From contig JABVXV010000001.1 of the NCBI GenBank assembly GCA_013365325.1, forward strand, positions 806,001-870,000: DNA of 64,000 nt, given 5' to 3'. Made by a program: the position numbers and the translations under genes. The notes beneath the pieces were generated by a model. The model was not told the origin of the DNA. It saw nothing but the letters and a program-made list of their open reading frames with translations, and searched no databases. Positions 41,201 through 56,200 of the stretch are shown here, piece after piece. Positions within the stretch are counted from its first letter, which is position 1. Each line of letters begins with the position of its first letter. Source of the DNA: Dipetalonema caudispina (Eukaryota > Nematoda > Chromadorea > Rhabditida > Onchocercidae).

Positions 41201-44200
41201 AGTTCATCCAAATTTCGTTGAAATTCTCGTATTGCTCCTATAAATAAAGAAAAAAAAAGTTGCTTCTGGAAGGTAATCTTATTCGGAAAAATATTTTTAA
41301 TCCAAGTCCAACATTGATTACTTTTTGAATTGGTTCTTTATTTTGACGAGTGATTCCATGAAGTAAACCAAATTAAAGTGAAGTTTGTGAGACATACAAT
41401 TGTAAGTAATTCCATACGTTGACTATTTAAAAACCAAATAAATTTGAGAATTTGATCAAAAGAATGGATTGAAACGAATCGTTTATTGTCCGACATTGTA
41501 CGTATCTTTTAGAACTGTACAGGACAATTAAGTAAAATGTGGTGATAATTGTTACTGGAAACACATTGCAGTGAATGAAAGATAATTCCACTTGTTCACA
41601 TTTTATTTTGTTTTTTGTTTTTTTCTATTTCATTCCTTTTTTTCATCCCTCAGTGATTTCATTCCATACCGTTAAATAATTTATTGGAAAGGCAGAAGTT
41701 ATTATAACTTAGAGATCTAGCTGAAACTGTCCAGAAATTTCTTCAATTTCATTTTTGACAGACAATTTAGAGCATACTTTGCTGAAGTCGTTTACTTTCT
41801 TTTTCCAATAGTGCTATACTTTCATCGATATCATCTTCTAAGGTACTCCAACCAGCAACAGTTAATTGCATCCGATTTTTCAATTTTTGAAAGATTCGAT
41901 CACGACTGGATGCTGAGCTACTGAGCGTTATCAACATTATTTCTTCATTTAGAACTATCGATTCCTTTTGAATTGCTAAACCTTTTTGGATATCCTTCTG
42001 TAGTTCCTAAAAAATTATGCCCTTGAAAAATCAAGAAATTCCAGAATACTTCTTAATGGAAAATGCAAAAGACAAAAGTCAGCTGCAAGCCTCAATAATT
42101 TTTAATATCTGACTTTTGAAGAGCCAGAACATACCTGACTCGATATTCATATTCTACACCGAATCTTCCTACATTCCACGTTTCCGTAAATAAGGCAAGA
42201 ATGAATACTATAAAATACTATTCAAAAATCGCTATTTATCCCTTAATTTATTTACTAAGAGAGAAATATGACCAGTTTTTATTGTCTACCTCCATATTGT
42301 TACCGTATCCCAATTAATTAATTGAAGAGATAGATTGAAATATTTTTTTTCGAATTATTTACTTATTTTACACTCATCGATGACTACTTTATCATTCATT
42401 TCTTTATGGTAATGCCTGATGGAAATTCAAAAGTTGAATAATAGCAAACCATGAACTGTTTGTACAACTCAGGTACTTCCAATTTAGCACTTTTTAGAGC
42501 CGCAAAGCGATCCGTCAATACCGAAAGCATATTCTCAGATGCCGCGGTTTTTTCTTCATTTCGTTGACTTCTTTCTAAGTAATCCGCGAGATTATCACGT
42601 TTTGCATTGCCTAACTTTTCCAATTGTTCCACTTGCGGATCGTTTAACTTTAAATGTCCCAACTCTTCGAGTAATTCCTAAACAAATCAATTTTATCAAT
42701 TTTAATTCATTATGAGAATATTTTTGTGTTAGAAATTCAACTTTCACATTTGGTTAATCTTCGGATTACCGTTATTTCTATCATTTTAAAGTGGAAATAA
42801 AATTTCTAAAATAAAAAAAAATGAGTCAACTAAAAAAAATTTTGGAAAGTCCTTACGTCGCAACGTTCAAGTTCACTGGTTAACGTACTGATATCACCAG
42901 CACATGGAAACGTGGAGCGTAAGTAATCCTCGAAACGTTCAATAATTGGATCTTTTTCCATCAATTTTTCCACCGATTCTTTCAGCTCAGTCAAACGTTT
43001 CTTTAAGTTTCCAATCTCAAATAAAAAGTAACAGAATGCACTATCTTTCAGCTATATTTTGTAGTAATTCAAAACATTAATTTTAAAATAAACATTATAA
43101 AATTCAATTTAATCTATAAGTTTGCTCTCATTCTAAGTTGCATTCTTTTCAGGTTAGCTTCAACAATTTCTTCATCCTTAATACTTTTTTTTTTTTTCGC
43201 AAGAGACTTTTCCTGGATCTCAGAAGTTTATAAATATTGAAAGATAACATAAAGAGAGATTACTAATCGGTAAATCAAATCAGACCAACAAGTGAATCAA
43301 ATAGGATGATTTGAGGATTGTCGGATACCTGTATGATATTATGTCTAATATCCGATTGCTACTCATTAATAGAATAATTGTTGTGCTAAATGACAATAAC
43401 TCAACTAGTCCCATAGCTTTTCCCGTAATTTTCCTAAACTATTACCTATTCTAACTACTATGTTAAAATGGACTTTGCCTTTTTCCTGCAAATTAAGTTA
43501 AAAAGTTACAAAAGCAAATTGCAAAAGTTTCCATTTTATTTCCAGTGTTCCTTTCAGTTTGATAAGCTAGATTGAAAAAAAGAAATTTAATTAAAAATCA
43601 TTTACTCGTTCTTTATCAGGATGATTAGCTTCTAGAAATTTAATATTTTTATCCTGTTCTTGCAGTTGCTTTTGTAACTTAACCACACGTTCTTCACGTT
43701 CACTTGGCGGTATTTGAGCACAATTCGAAACTACACTCTTTGATTTTTCAAAAAATTCATTTAGTTGACTCGCTATTCGTTCCATTTCTTCATCGCTTTC
43801 ATCTGAAGAAAAGGAAAAAATAAATCAAAATAATGGAAAAATTCAGATTTTATTTCAAAAATTTCAACATGTACCATCTTGCAGAAAAGCGATTACTCCA
43901 AGCTTTTTAGATTTCTTACTTCTATAGCTTCAGATTATTTTGCATTTGCTTATCTTTATATTACTTTTTTCTAACTCGAACGTATCATACTAGTTATCTT
44001 CCAATACAGCTTTATTGATTCTCATGATCTGATAAATTGATACAGATAAGTCATAGAAATCAAGATTTCATATGAAGTATAGGAATAGCTGTCCACTAAC
44101 CTCCAATTACAGTACCTTGCACTGATAAGGAATTCAATGCATCTGATATTTTGGTAACAATATCAGACCATATCTGAGTGAAATTCTGAAATGAATCGTT

Positions 44201-47200
44201 CGCAAGTTGCAATTGAGCAGTGGAAATATCCAAATTGTGCATTCGATCCAATTCTGCATGCAGCGCGCTTACTTCTACTTCCTTTTCTTTGATCTCCTTC
44301 AGCTTATTCTGCAAAAAGAAACATGTCATCATACGTTTTAAGCCTTAGGTATAAATGATATATCATATTTGCTGCAAAATTTAGGACAAAGTTATTTCAG
44401 ATCTAGTAATTCTTTACTTAAAATGAGACTAATATAAAAGTGAAGATAGGCTATAAATGCAATATATTTTTTGTTTTACGTAACAAGTTTTCTAAAAATT
44501 AAAATACCTGACAAGTTTGTATGATATTTTGGAAGTCGTCCGGATTTCGTGTGATCTTAATTTGATATGTCCATTCCAGTAATGGTTGCAATTCCTCACT
44601 AACCCGTTTTATATTTGCAATAAAAACATCTACTGGTGAAATTACTGTGCTGATAGAAAGAGTTGATGAGGAAGAAACCATCGGATCGATTGTTTCATGT
44701 GAGGTAAACTGAACGACGGACTGAAAAAGGTTATTGCAAATATCACAGATCTGAATAACTGGAAAATCATTTTAGATATGTTACATTGATTTCAAGTATA
44801 GTTCAAATAATTTTAACAAAAGAACACAACAAATGGCCTAAAGCAAGACTTGGCTTAATTATCTCATTGATTTAACATCGATTTTATAAAAACTTAAAAC
44901 TTCGTCTCTTAATGATTCGATGGATGTAAGTTTATTAATTCTTTGTCTAATTATAATTAAGATAGGTTAATTCGAGAATGCAGCAAACTAATGCATCCAA
45001 TTCAATTGGATCTCATAGTAGCAATGCTAATATCAAATCTCGTATGTATCGTTTCATTGTATCCAATTCCAATTTTTTCATTTCAAACCAAATTTCACGA
45101 ATTAAATTTCAGTTTTTTATCAAAGCTTATTTTCAGATAACAGCTAAGTTTACTAACACTTCTCATTGATTTAACTTACCGAAGGCTCACTTCGCAGCTG
45201 ATTGTCCATCTCCGGACAATGATGTTTACTTGTGCCAGCTGCACCATAATCCTCCTCAATATCAGCAGATCGAAGCTGTCGTGCTTCTGCTTTTCCACTT
45301 CTTACTAACTGAATTCAAAGAAACAAATTGGGTACTTCCTCAAATACAATAATATCAACATTTTCTTTCCTTATGAATTTTCACTTTTCTGAGGAGATAA
45401 AATTGTAGTCCAAATGATTTGGCGAAGCGATAAAAATATAAAAAAATCAATGAATAGGTTAATTGTAATTTAAACATTACAAGGTGGCGTAATTTTGGCA
45501 ATAACTGAGAGTTAAAAATTCAACTGAAATAGAGAAAGTGAAACGAACCATATGGGAATGCTCATCAATTCGAGCAACAATATTATCCCAACGTTGAGTT
45601 ATTGTTTCAATTTGTTGTCGAATTTGATTAACATCCGCTCCGTTAGAGTTATCAAGTTTACCAATCAATTCAACGGCAAGTTGTGAAAGGTGAACAAAAT
45701 CAGGATGACCTTTCTGAAGGGCAGACTCGAATTTCTGTATTCGACGTACCTGATCAACCAATTCATTTTCCTCCTTCAGTTCATCTACAGCTCGTAAGCT
45801 TCCCATATCCTATAGTATACACAACAAATAAGTCAAATAATTTAGGAAGAAAAAAATTAACTTCAGTTAAATGCAACTTAATCATTGATGACAAGAAACT
45901 TGAAGATGATGTACATAACATTTCGGAAGTGGCGATATTTTACGATGATTAATAAAATGATATTGAAGTTATTTTTTGGAGATTATTGTATCGTCAATTA
46001 TCAAAGCGCAAACTCTGCCCTCTACTAGTAATACGGAATACCTTATTAGTTCAAAATGAAGATGTTAAGATTCACAAATTCATACTCGCGTTTATCCTAA
46101 TTTTTCAATGCTAAAATAGAGCTAAACGTGACGGAGTACACTTTTTAAAATCCTAAATTAGTTTTAGAAAATTTCAAAGAACAAAAGAGAATAACTTATC
46201 GGACAATTAGACAGTACTTTAATTTTATTCTTAAATGAGAAAAAAAAAGGAACATTTATAAATTATAATCGAATAACTCCTTTTCTTGTATAGAGTATAG
46301 ACTTGCAGATAGTTCCATTCATACTTAAATCATTCATTACTGATCTTTGAATAACATTCGAAAAGAGATAAATTACTTATCTCTTTCGACAGGTCTTTTT
46401 CCTTCAGATAATAGAATTTTGTATATTTTGTCTTTATCTCTAATTACTTCTCATTGGTAACAAATTCGCTTTCTAAGAAACTATTCAAATGATAAGCACA
46501 ACTCTTCCACGTGATGTTTACGTAAAAAAAAGGTATGATAAAAAGAGACATAAATGAGATGATTCTGATTGTTAGTGAAGGCTACTTTGTCGAGTGCTTT
46601 ATTAACCAATAAAGAGAGGTAAAAATATGTTTCAAGGAAATCAAAATGTCAATTTGGAATAAAATAAACGGATAGACTTTGGAAGGGTCGAACTAATTAA
46701 AAAGGGAATAATTAGAAATTTTTGAAGATAATGAAATAAAAATTTAATCCTTCTTAACATTCTTAACTTTGGCTTCAAACTATCGAATGGCTTAGTTGAG
46801 GATAAAATTAAACGAAGTTATGAGAAAATAAAAAGGCAATTTATAAATATATCATAATTAACGACCGGAAACTTTCAATTATTGTAATTATTGTTAATGA
46901 AACCTTGAGATGTAACGGATTTAACAAAAAATTATTCCAATAATTAGAAATGTGATACATTTGAAATAAGTAGTAGTTAGGAGAGCCGATGAACTTTAAA
47001 TGTTTAGAAAGAAGAAACATCAATAAATGTGAAATGAAAAAGACATATACAACGAGATTGCACTACGTCATTAGATGCATCAATCATTGAAATCTGTTTT
47101 TCGAAACTATTAACTTTCTACTCTATTTTCTTAATTAATTTCATTCGTTTAATGATAATTGATGAACGAGCAATGTGCCGTTAAAATAAGAATTAAATAT

Positions 47201-50200
47201 TAAACGATAAACTTAGAATGCTGATAATTATAAAGATATAATAGTGAAATGTTATCTGAAATAGTAATAACAGGATATGTTAGCAGGGATACCTGGAAAT
47301 TTATAATAGAGGTGAAAAACATTCAAACTCTTATCTTCTTTTGTTATAGTTAATTAATAATTTCAACTAGCACTGTCTAGAATGCATTTCTTCTAGGAAA
47401 ATGGGATGTACGTTAGGTTTTTCTTAATCTCTTGGCTTATATTACATCAAACGGAAAAATCTGTTGATCTTAGCCTCATTAGAAGATATAGAGAGAAGAG
47501 AGAAAAGAACGGAAGCTTACCACTTCCCAATTATCAAGCCATTCCAAAATCTTTTGATAAGCTGAAGTGTATTGAGCGATCAGTTCTGATAGACCATCTA
47601 ATTGTCGTGCGCGCATTTCAGCCCACTCACAGACGCTCATCCACCTGCAAAATTTGTATGAGAAAGTGAAAATTTGACAATTAAAATTTTCTAGGACTAT
47701 GTTCCAAATCTGTAAAAACGACAAGAATCTTTTGCAATTTCAGTGAAGAATTTCAAAAATTTCAGTTGTAAAATTTTTTTTTAAAAAAGTAGGCAATTTT
47801 TTTAATCTGACAATTCCATATTCCATTATTTCATTTCTTTAAGTTTTGAGAAGAGGAAAGCTTTTCTATGAAAGTGAGCAAGTAAGCATCCTTATCAACA
47901 ATTCTTCAAAAATTTTTCAAGCATTCACCGAACGAATTAAAAAATCATCGATCTGAACAAAAACTGAAAGAAAAATAACCTTTCTCCAACGGATTGCAAT
48001 AATTTTTCCAGATTTTCATATGAAAAATGAGAGTCTGATTCGTCCACCACAGCCACAAATGTTGATAAGCCTCGAACAATCTGTAATTATTGTTTAATTA
48101 GTTTGAAAATTAAAAAAGATAAGACAATGTGCTAATTATCTTTCATCATCTTTATTTTGTGAGATTTAGAATAACTTTTCTGAAATTCTTGACAATAAAT
48201 ACAATGAAAAAATCTGAAATATTTCATTAGAACTAATGAATTTAGGGAAAATTGACAAATGAAAAGGGTTTTATTTTACAACAGCAAATTAGGCAATCAT
48301 TAGTTTTGATTCATCTACACTGGCTCTCTCTGTGTCTCTCTCTCCATCATATTGCTTAGCACTGGCTTTTCCTAAAAAGTACTCCTCAGTAAAGTTACTC
48401 AACTTCAGAGTACCTCTGTAGTCACAATGAAGTTTTGGTGATGAGAATAGTTGAATTGCAAACACAATTCCACACATTTTTTTTTTTTTTTGTATTTGAA
48501 GATAAGACAAGAAAATCAGGATAATTTTTGAAAAAATTTAAATTAAAATTATTAATTAAACGGAAAATTTGAGGATATCATACAGAGAAAGAAATTAAAT
48601 GGTTTGAAATGAAAACATTTGTTGGGGAGAAATTTCAGCAACAGAAATATGCATGTGATAAATGGTATGATAAATAACACCATCTAAATTTCCCACATTT
48701 TTTTTCATATTTCCACCTTTCATTTAACAAATTTTTCGAGGAAAAAATTAAATAGAAGTTCTGAAAGTAAAAAGTTCTAAAATAAATAAATATTTTCCTA
48801 AACCAACAATAGTACATAGATTATTCTATAATTGTTTTCGCAGGAAATTTCATTAGACAGAGCAATGGCAAAGTAATTTTACCAGATAGAAAGTTTTTCA
48901 CAAAAGAAAAAAAAAAGAAAAATATATACTAAAAAGTGCCTCGTATCAATGATTTCTCTCTTTCACTTAATGAAAAGAGCAATCAGTAATGAGCCAAGAT
49001 ATAAGAGCTAGGATTCTTTAGGCTACCATTAGTAATAAGTTTCAAAATTCACAATTAATGAGGAATGTTAAGTTAAAAATATTTGAGAAATTTGCCAAAT
49101 GAAACGACTAATCCATTCCATTCAATGAAACAGGAAAAATTACAGTTGTTCAGACTAATTAGTAACTAAAACATCATTTCATCTTGTTGAAATTGTTCTA
49201 GCGAGGATATACTTTCACTAGGAAAAAGAATTTGCAATATTCAAAGAAGAAAACAGCAAAGACTGCAAAGTTAAATTTAGATCAAAAAAAAAAAATCTCA
49301 AACAACTAAAAAGCTCCTTTTTCGTTTGGAAGTTAAATTTTCCGAATAAACGCTCATTTAAAGCACCGATTTGTCGTTATTGACGATGACGATACTGTAG
49401 TGCTAAGATGTATGAATCGAATTTTGAAATAATATGAGGAAAAAAATTAAGATTCAACTCCTTTCACTCAAAATTTCATCTCTCATTACAAAATATATTT
49501 GTTTAATAATGCTTCTATTAATTTCCATTTCAAACATTTAAAGATAAGTCCTAAGAGGTGCAAAAGTGTTCAATTCTATTTTATAGCATTGAATTAGAAT
49601 TCCGACCAAAAAAAAGGTCAAAAACTAATTATTTGGTACTCAAAATAGCAATATTTAGGTTTATTTAAGGAAGAGTAAATTATTAAAAAAAAAAAAAGAA
49701 AAAAAAAAGGAACAACAATGTTACAACACGCAACGTGAAAGAAATCTACCCATTGATATTTATTGCCAAAGAATTTTCTGCAACACTACCATAAACAGTT
49801 TACTTTAAATGAGCATAAAAGGATAACGGAACATATTTCACGTTTTCTAATCATTTTCAAAGAACGTGTAATCGATACACACACATACGATCAAAGAAAG
49901 GTAAAAAGGCACGATCATTCTGAAATTTCGCCAATTTTCTTTTCTAAATTTACCATCAAAATTTCTCGTCATTTTACTTATGTTTTTATTCATTTCGTAA
50001 AATATTTAGTTGAATAACCAAAATTTCAAAATATATCGCCTCGTATCGTTTCATTGATCAATTAATAGTAATACTAAACGAACTTTGCCAAATATGAATT
50101 ATTCGATAGTTATTTTTCATACAGTTTCTTCTTTTTTTTTTTACTTCAACTCTTACATCAGTATTAATTATAGCTATAGTTGGTACAGGAATATATATTT

Positions 50201-53200
50201 TATACTTCTATTTATTTATTAATCTAACACTTAAAACTTACAGTACCAGATACTGTAGTGAAAGTAAAACACAATAATCAAAGAGCAATTACAGTTCAAG
50301 TCGTTACTTTATACTATGTCTATATCTTTTATAACGTTACACACCCAATTAAAAAAAAAAAAAGAAGGTATTTCATAATTGTGATAATTGGCAAAATTAC
50401 TGAAGCTCACCTGTCCGGTAGGAGAACGTCTAAGATCTGCACACAATAAAATTAGTAATTTAAGTAAAATTATTGAATTTACTTTCTGTTCATTTTCGAT
50501 GTGCTCTTGAATTGCTGCGTGGGCAACAATTAATTGTTCAATTTCAGTTTGATTCATTGTCAGAGGAGGTGCATTTTGAATTTCTTCTTCCACACTGTCT
50601 AACCATTTTCTGAAAAATAAAACCATCCTTTTCCAAGGATTGAAAACAATTCATTGCAAGATGGAGTACTGGAAATGATCATGAAATTACCAGACTAAAT
50701 AGAGAGTCAGTAATTAAATCACACTACAAAATATTATGATGTAACGTTATTACAACTTATGCAAAAAGGAAAATCAGTTTTTGAAAAAAGTAAATAAAGT
50801 AAACCTAAGAATTTCATTTATATCCCATACAATTTCACTAAATTGATGAACTTTGTAGATTCTTAAAATTTCCGCTGATAAACCATCAACTTTTTCACTT
50901 AAAACAATTTCAGTTGCTGGATCAGTAAAATTTTCTGAGAAACAAAATAAAGTGCAATACGTGTAGCACGTGAGTAAATTGTAAATATAAGATACTACCT
51001 ATGTGATGGTATCAACGGTGAAACATAATATGAACTTCGGGAAAACCGATGCTGTAATTTTTGTTTAGTGTGAAGTTGAAAATCAATTATAAAGTAATGA
51101 AGAATTTTTTCAAAATAAAATTGTATAACAAATGTAAAATAATATTAAATTAAGCATTTGAAAGAGAAAACGGAATAACCTGATTGATTCGAGCTGTTCA
51201 ATTTGAACTGTATTCAAACAGTGCTGCAGTTGATTTTGTCGTGACATTGCAACTTCCCTGATCCGTTCCCATTTTGCATTAACCATTAATAATTGGGAGA
51301 CAATTGCCGCAGCCTCTTCTTCTTCCATTTTTTGCACCAATTGCTGACCTCTTCAGATTTGAAAAAAAAAAAGAACGAAAATATTTCATTTTTTTTTTAA
51401 ACGGTAGAAAGACAAGAAATATTTTAATGTCATCTTAAAAAGATGACTGTATAAAATGTTTTAGAAAATTGTATAAAAATCGTACAGTGTTAAAGCAGAA
51501 CAAATAAGTACTTGTCAGTTATACACATGCTATTTGATACGTTATGATAGATTAATTAACGAATGGAAGGATTAAATATCACTTGACTTTAAAAAGGTCA
51601 AGTGATACTAATGACAACCGTATCCGACCAGCAATAACATTTCAGCAAATAGCCGGGAAATTCTGTTATTCTGTTAACTTCTTTGTCATACTTACTGCAA
51701 TTAATGAATTATGATCTCCTCTAAGTTAAAAAATCTTTCAAATTTCAGTAATTTCTTTTCAACGACAGACCTGTGTAATACTCGACCAACGCCATCTTGA
51801 CTTTCAGTCAATGATTGCATAAACATTTCATGCTCCTTGAATAGACTTTTCACTAGCTCCACCTTTAATGAAATTCCATAATTTGCAAATTTCCACGGAA
51901 TAATTGTCATTTTTCTACATTTACTTCATTTGTTCTATTTGCAGATTTGAGTGAAAATTAAGGAAATCAATCGAAATTGGGAAGATCAGATCATCAAATC
52001 CCACCGCATTGTTCCCGATATTATTGGTGAAAATATGTGATTAGATCAAATCAAAACTTACATCATCTTTTTCAATAGGTTTCATACAATTCGCTTGTTC
52101 TTCTGCCTGAAGTAACCAGGCCAGAACATGTTCCAAGCACTCTTCAAATTCAACAATCGTCTCTTCTATCACTTTACCTCGTCGTCGGGATGATTTCTGG
52201 CTTGAAGAAGACGATTTTCGTGATTGAATCTCGATATTCTCAAAAAATATTCAATCATAATTTGCTTTATCAAAATTAAGAATCATTATTGATTAATGAT
52301 GATATGCAAATTATAGAAGTGAAAATTGAGCGAAGTGTGTCATAATTACGACATGAAAGAAGATGATAGAAAAATTCCTAGCAACATGCTAAAATTCTTA
52401 ATAGAATTGGAAATCGACGCATAAGAGAGAGAAAAGGGAAAAGGAAGAAAGGGAGAAATGCATTTGAGATGATCAGAAATGGGTAGGTAAGCTTGGCGCA
52501 ATTATCTCGAGAGCACTGGAAACTCAAGTTATCATTGCATCAGGTGCTATTTTCCTAGCATCATTGCATAAACAGTCAATTTTCATCTTCATTCCCATTT
52601 TCAAATTCAATTTTAAATCTTCACATTTTCATTTTACAGCACCTCATCATATTACGAATCGTTTATATACTAGACCTATGGAATTTCCTGATTTAGAAAG
52701 CTGGTTAATCGAAGCTAATCTTAGCCCAAGTTGTATTACAGCTAGAATTATAAAATTATAAAATTGTTGAAATTTCTAATAATTTCATATAAATTTCACT
52801 TTAAATTTTTGCACGTTAAGCCAACATTTGAAAACCGTCAACACAAACATGCCACGAATGTTATACAAAATTAACAAACTTTCATGTTTCAGCATTTGTT
52901 GGCATTAGAAATTGATAATTATTTTAAAATATATCATATTCGAAAATGCTTTATAAGAAGAAATAAATCTTTTGACACTTAGAAACGTTTGAATTTAAAT
53001 AAGTTAAACGCCCTAACATATATTTTGATATTAGCAATGCACCAAATATTTTAATTTGGATAAAACAAGTGAATTTTAGGAAGTGTTTCTTTGTAATTTT
53101 TTTTTCTAAAAATGAAAGATAATCAACTGTAAAAATTATAAATTTTTGAATATTTTAAGACAAGCTTTTTCAAGAAAAACTTCATTGCAAAGATTTTTTT

Positions 53201-56200
53201 CACGAAGATTTATTCGCTAAAATTTTATTCCACAAATTGGACTTATTGATTCATTAGAGATTATCATCCCTTTTAATTTTTGATTCCTTAAGAATTAATA
53301 AGAGAGAAAAAAATGAGTGAAATAACAAATAATTGAAGATGTCAGATTAGACTTTTCGAACAACATTCGTAGAACCACACACGTAAGTTCTTTTTTTAAA
53401 TGCTTTTTTAATTTGAAGTTGGAACTTCTAATTTTTCTAATTTTCACACCCAACTTTTGTTTCTTTCATCTAAAAGATAATAAATGAAGTGTTTGTAGGG
53501 ATGGTATTCAATCTATTACCAGAAGATTGACTTATTAAAATTAGAAAAGGTTTGTTGAATTCTTGGCTTATCGAGTGTCAATCATTTCTTGTATGACATT
53601 TGGCAAAAGCTTTCAATCACTTGTTTGATTAAATCTAAGTTTGATGCGTAAGACGTAGTAGAGTGATATCGAGATAAAACTTTGAACTTTGCATAAATGC
53701 ATCAATTTCCCCGAGATATTCTCATATTTTCTCGTTATAATTATAAAAATATTTCTCTTGATTAAATATCTGATAGACATGATAAATTTGAGAATTAGGT
53801 TAACAAACTTCGCTAGTTAGCTGTAATTGTTTTCTGGATGGTGGAGGAGGTTGATCGGAACTTTTCCGCATCGGATATTCCAACTCAACATGAGCAGTCT
53901 CTCCCGAATCTAACATAGGCTGCGAATCACTTTTCACAGCATCTTTTTGGCTGGTTACTATCTGACTTTGCGGGTTTTTAGAAGATTTCGATGATTCTGC
54001 AGGTTGTTCAGATGGTTGTGGCTCAGGCTGAGACTTTGATGATGGAACTCCGATAGTTAATGAGAGATAAAGTACCATCAAGTAGCATACAACACTTTTC
54101 ATATCCAAATGTTCGCTGGAAAAATCTGAAGAACCAATTTATCATATCATAAAGTACCATCATTTTACATTCCTCTTTTCCTTTCTTTCCAAATTCAACA
54201 TAACTTACTATTATGAAATAATTAATGAATGAAAGGAAATAGAGAATGAAGATGTCACTCACTGAGAGAGTACTGAGACATTCACTTTCCGTTAATTAAC
54301 AATTATATCAGAGATAATTTATGGAAAAGTATTTCAACTTATAATTAGACTCTTTCAAGAGGCTAAAGTGAAAAATCTGAAAATTTATTGCAGAAAAGAA
54401 AACCTTTTGGTTGAAGAAGACGTGGAGTATTGGCATGACGTTCTGCTAGGCTCATTGCATGTTCGATACGATCAACCGCCCTCATGTCTCGTATCTGATC
54501 CATTTTGAATAATTCTGAGCTAGAAACAAAATCAACGAAGTTGAAAATTCTCACAGATGGATGCAAGTATTTACTCCATAACAATTCTTTTACTTATTTT
54601 GTTCCAAAGATAACTCATTCTAAACTTATTCTCTTTTCACTTACACTCAATTTCTTGATTATCAATTTTTGATTTCACTAATTCTCATTTTAATCATATT
54701 CAATAACAATTACGTACTGTTTTAAGTTCCAAACTAAATGCGCCTCAAACTTTATTATCAAGAATTTTGACAGTATCATGAAATCTTGAATTATCAGGAT
54801 TCTTCTCTCAATCAGTCATTATCAAATATTTATAAGAATATTAACTAATAAGATAATAAGATAGCATTTAAGGCATAGCCATCTCGCCATGACGAAATGA
54901 AATCATTAATTTGCACTTCAAAGCGTTGCGCTCGTTCAACACACCAATCTTTCAATGCTTCAGTCAATTTTTGATCACGAACATCAGCTGGAGCGAACCT
55001 GAAATTCGGTAAAATTATCCAGTTTAATTAATATACAAGTTATTTGAATCAAAAAATTTATTTGTTACCGAACGTTCGAATACTATCGAAATTTTACTAA
55101 AAAATGAGAAATTTGAGAATGTGATGAACAATTTAAGATATTGGGATTTTTCCTTTCATACTACAAAAGTAAGATATTCATCACTGGTATTGGAAGTAAT
55201 GAAGTGGAACTTATTTAAGCTATTTAAATTAATTAGCGAAATTTCTAAGCAATAATTAAAAATGTTAGGGGAAGAAAAATTCGCTATGTAAATGGATTTA
55301 TGATGACGAAGTGGAGCCAAGGGATCGTTTGGATTGAGGTAAAAAAGAAATTCAAATTATAAACTTGAAGACAAGATAGAAGTGGATGAGATCATTCTTG
55401 ACTCAAGTGAATAGAAATTTTAAGCACATAAATTTTGCTAAAATTCAAACTTTTATAATAACCCAAGCATTGCTGACCTTTTCCAAAAAATTTGTATAAG
55501 CTGCCAAACGGTATTACATATGGCTCGAGGATTTCCATCAGCGAGGTCACTAATATTTATCAGATAGAAACGTTCATCAATATTGATAAGCCGAAGCACA
55601 TTTGATATATCTTGTATTCGAGAACCCGAGCTTATCTGAAATATTATCATCTGTAGATATCATCGAATGATTTACGTCAGCTTAATGTGTACCGGATATG
55701 ACTGTATGTGGATGTAATCGTTTATCCTTAATCTCGAATCATGGGAAAGAGAAAGAACGAGTGATATTAAAATGGAAATTTCTGAATCAAATTTGGAATT
55801 GAAATAATTGAATTTGCAAAATCTCATCAATAAGTTTACGACTTGATGTAATTATATTAAAAATATTTTTAAAGTTTACAAATGAATCGCCCGTGATAAG
55901 TTGCACAAAAATAGATAAAAATTTCGTATCGACAATATCGTTCAGTTCTCTCACCGCTCCACTAGCCAATGAGTTTGCCCAACGTATAAATACAGCCTCC
56001 TGGATATCATATCGATCATCTAAAAATCATTTCTTTTAATTAATTTCAATTTTTTTTCTTGTTTTTGTAACAATATTTAAGTAATTCCTACATGAAATTT
56101 CAAAATTCATTTTTCCGTTAAAGTCGACAATGAAAGCTATTAACAAAATTTTATAGCATTTGATAGTTCTGCAAAAATTCCCTTCCGCTTAACCGGAAAA

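Noticed and set aside
49763..50017. 84-codon plus-strand frame in a dystrophin intron
   Set aside because: It has only a TTG start, no convincing acceptor, and a Lys/His/Phe-rich composition near that expected from AT-rich sequence. It was not strong enough to report.
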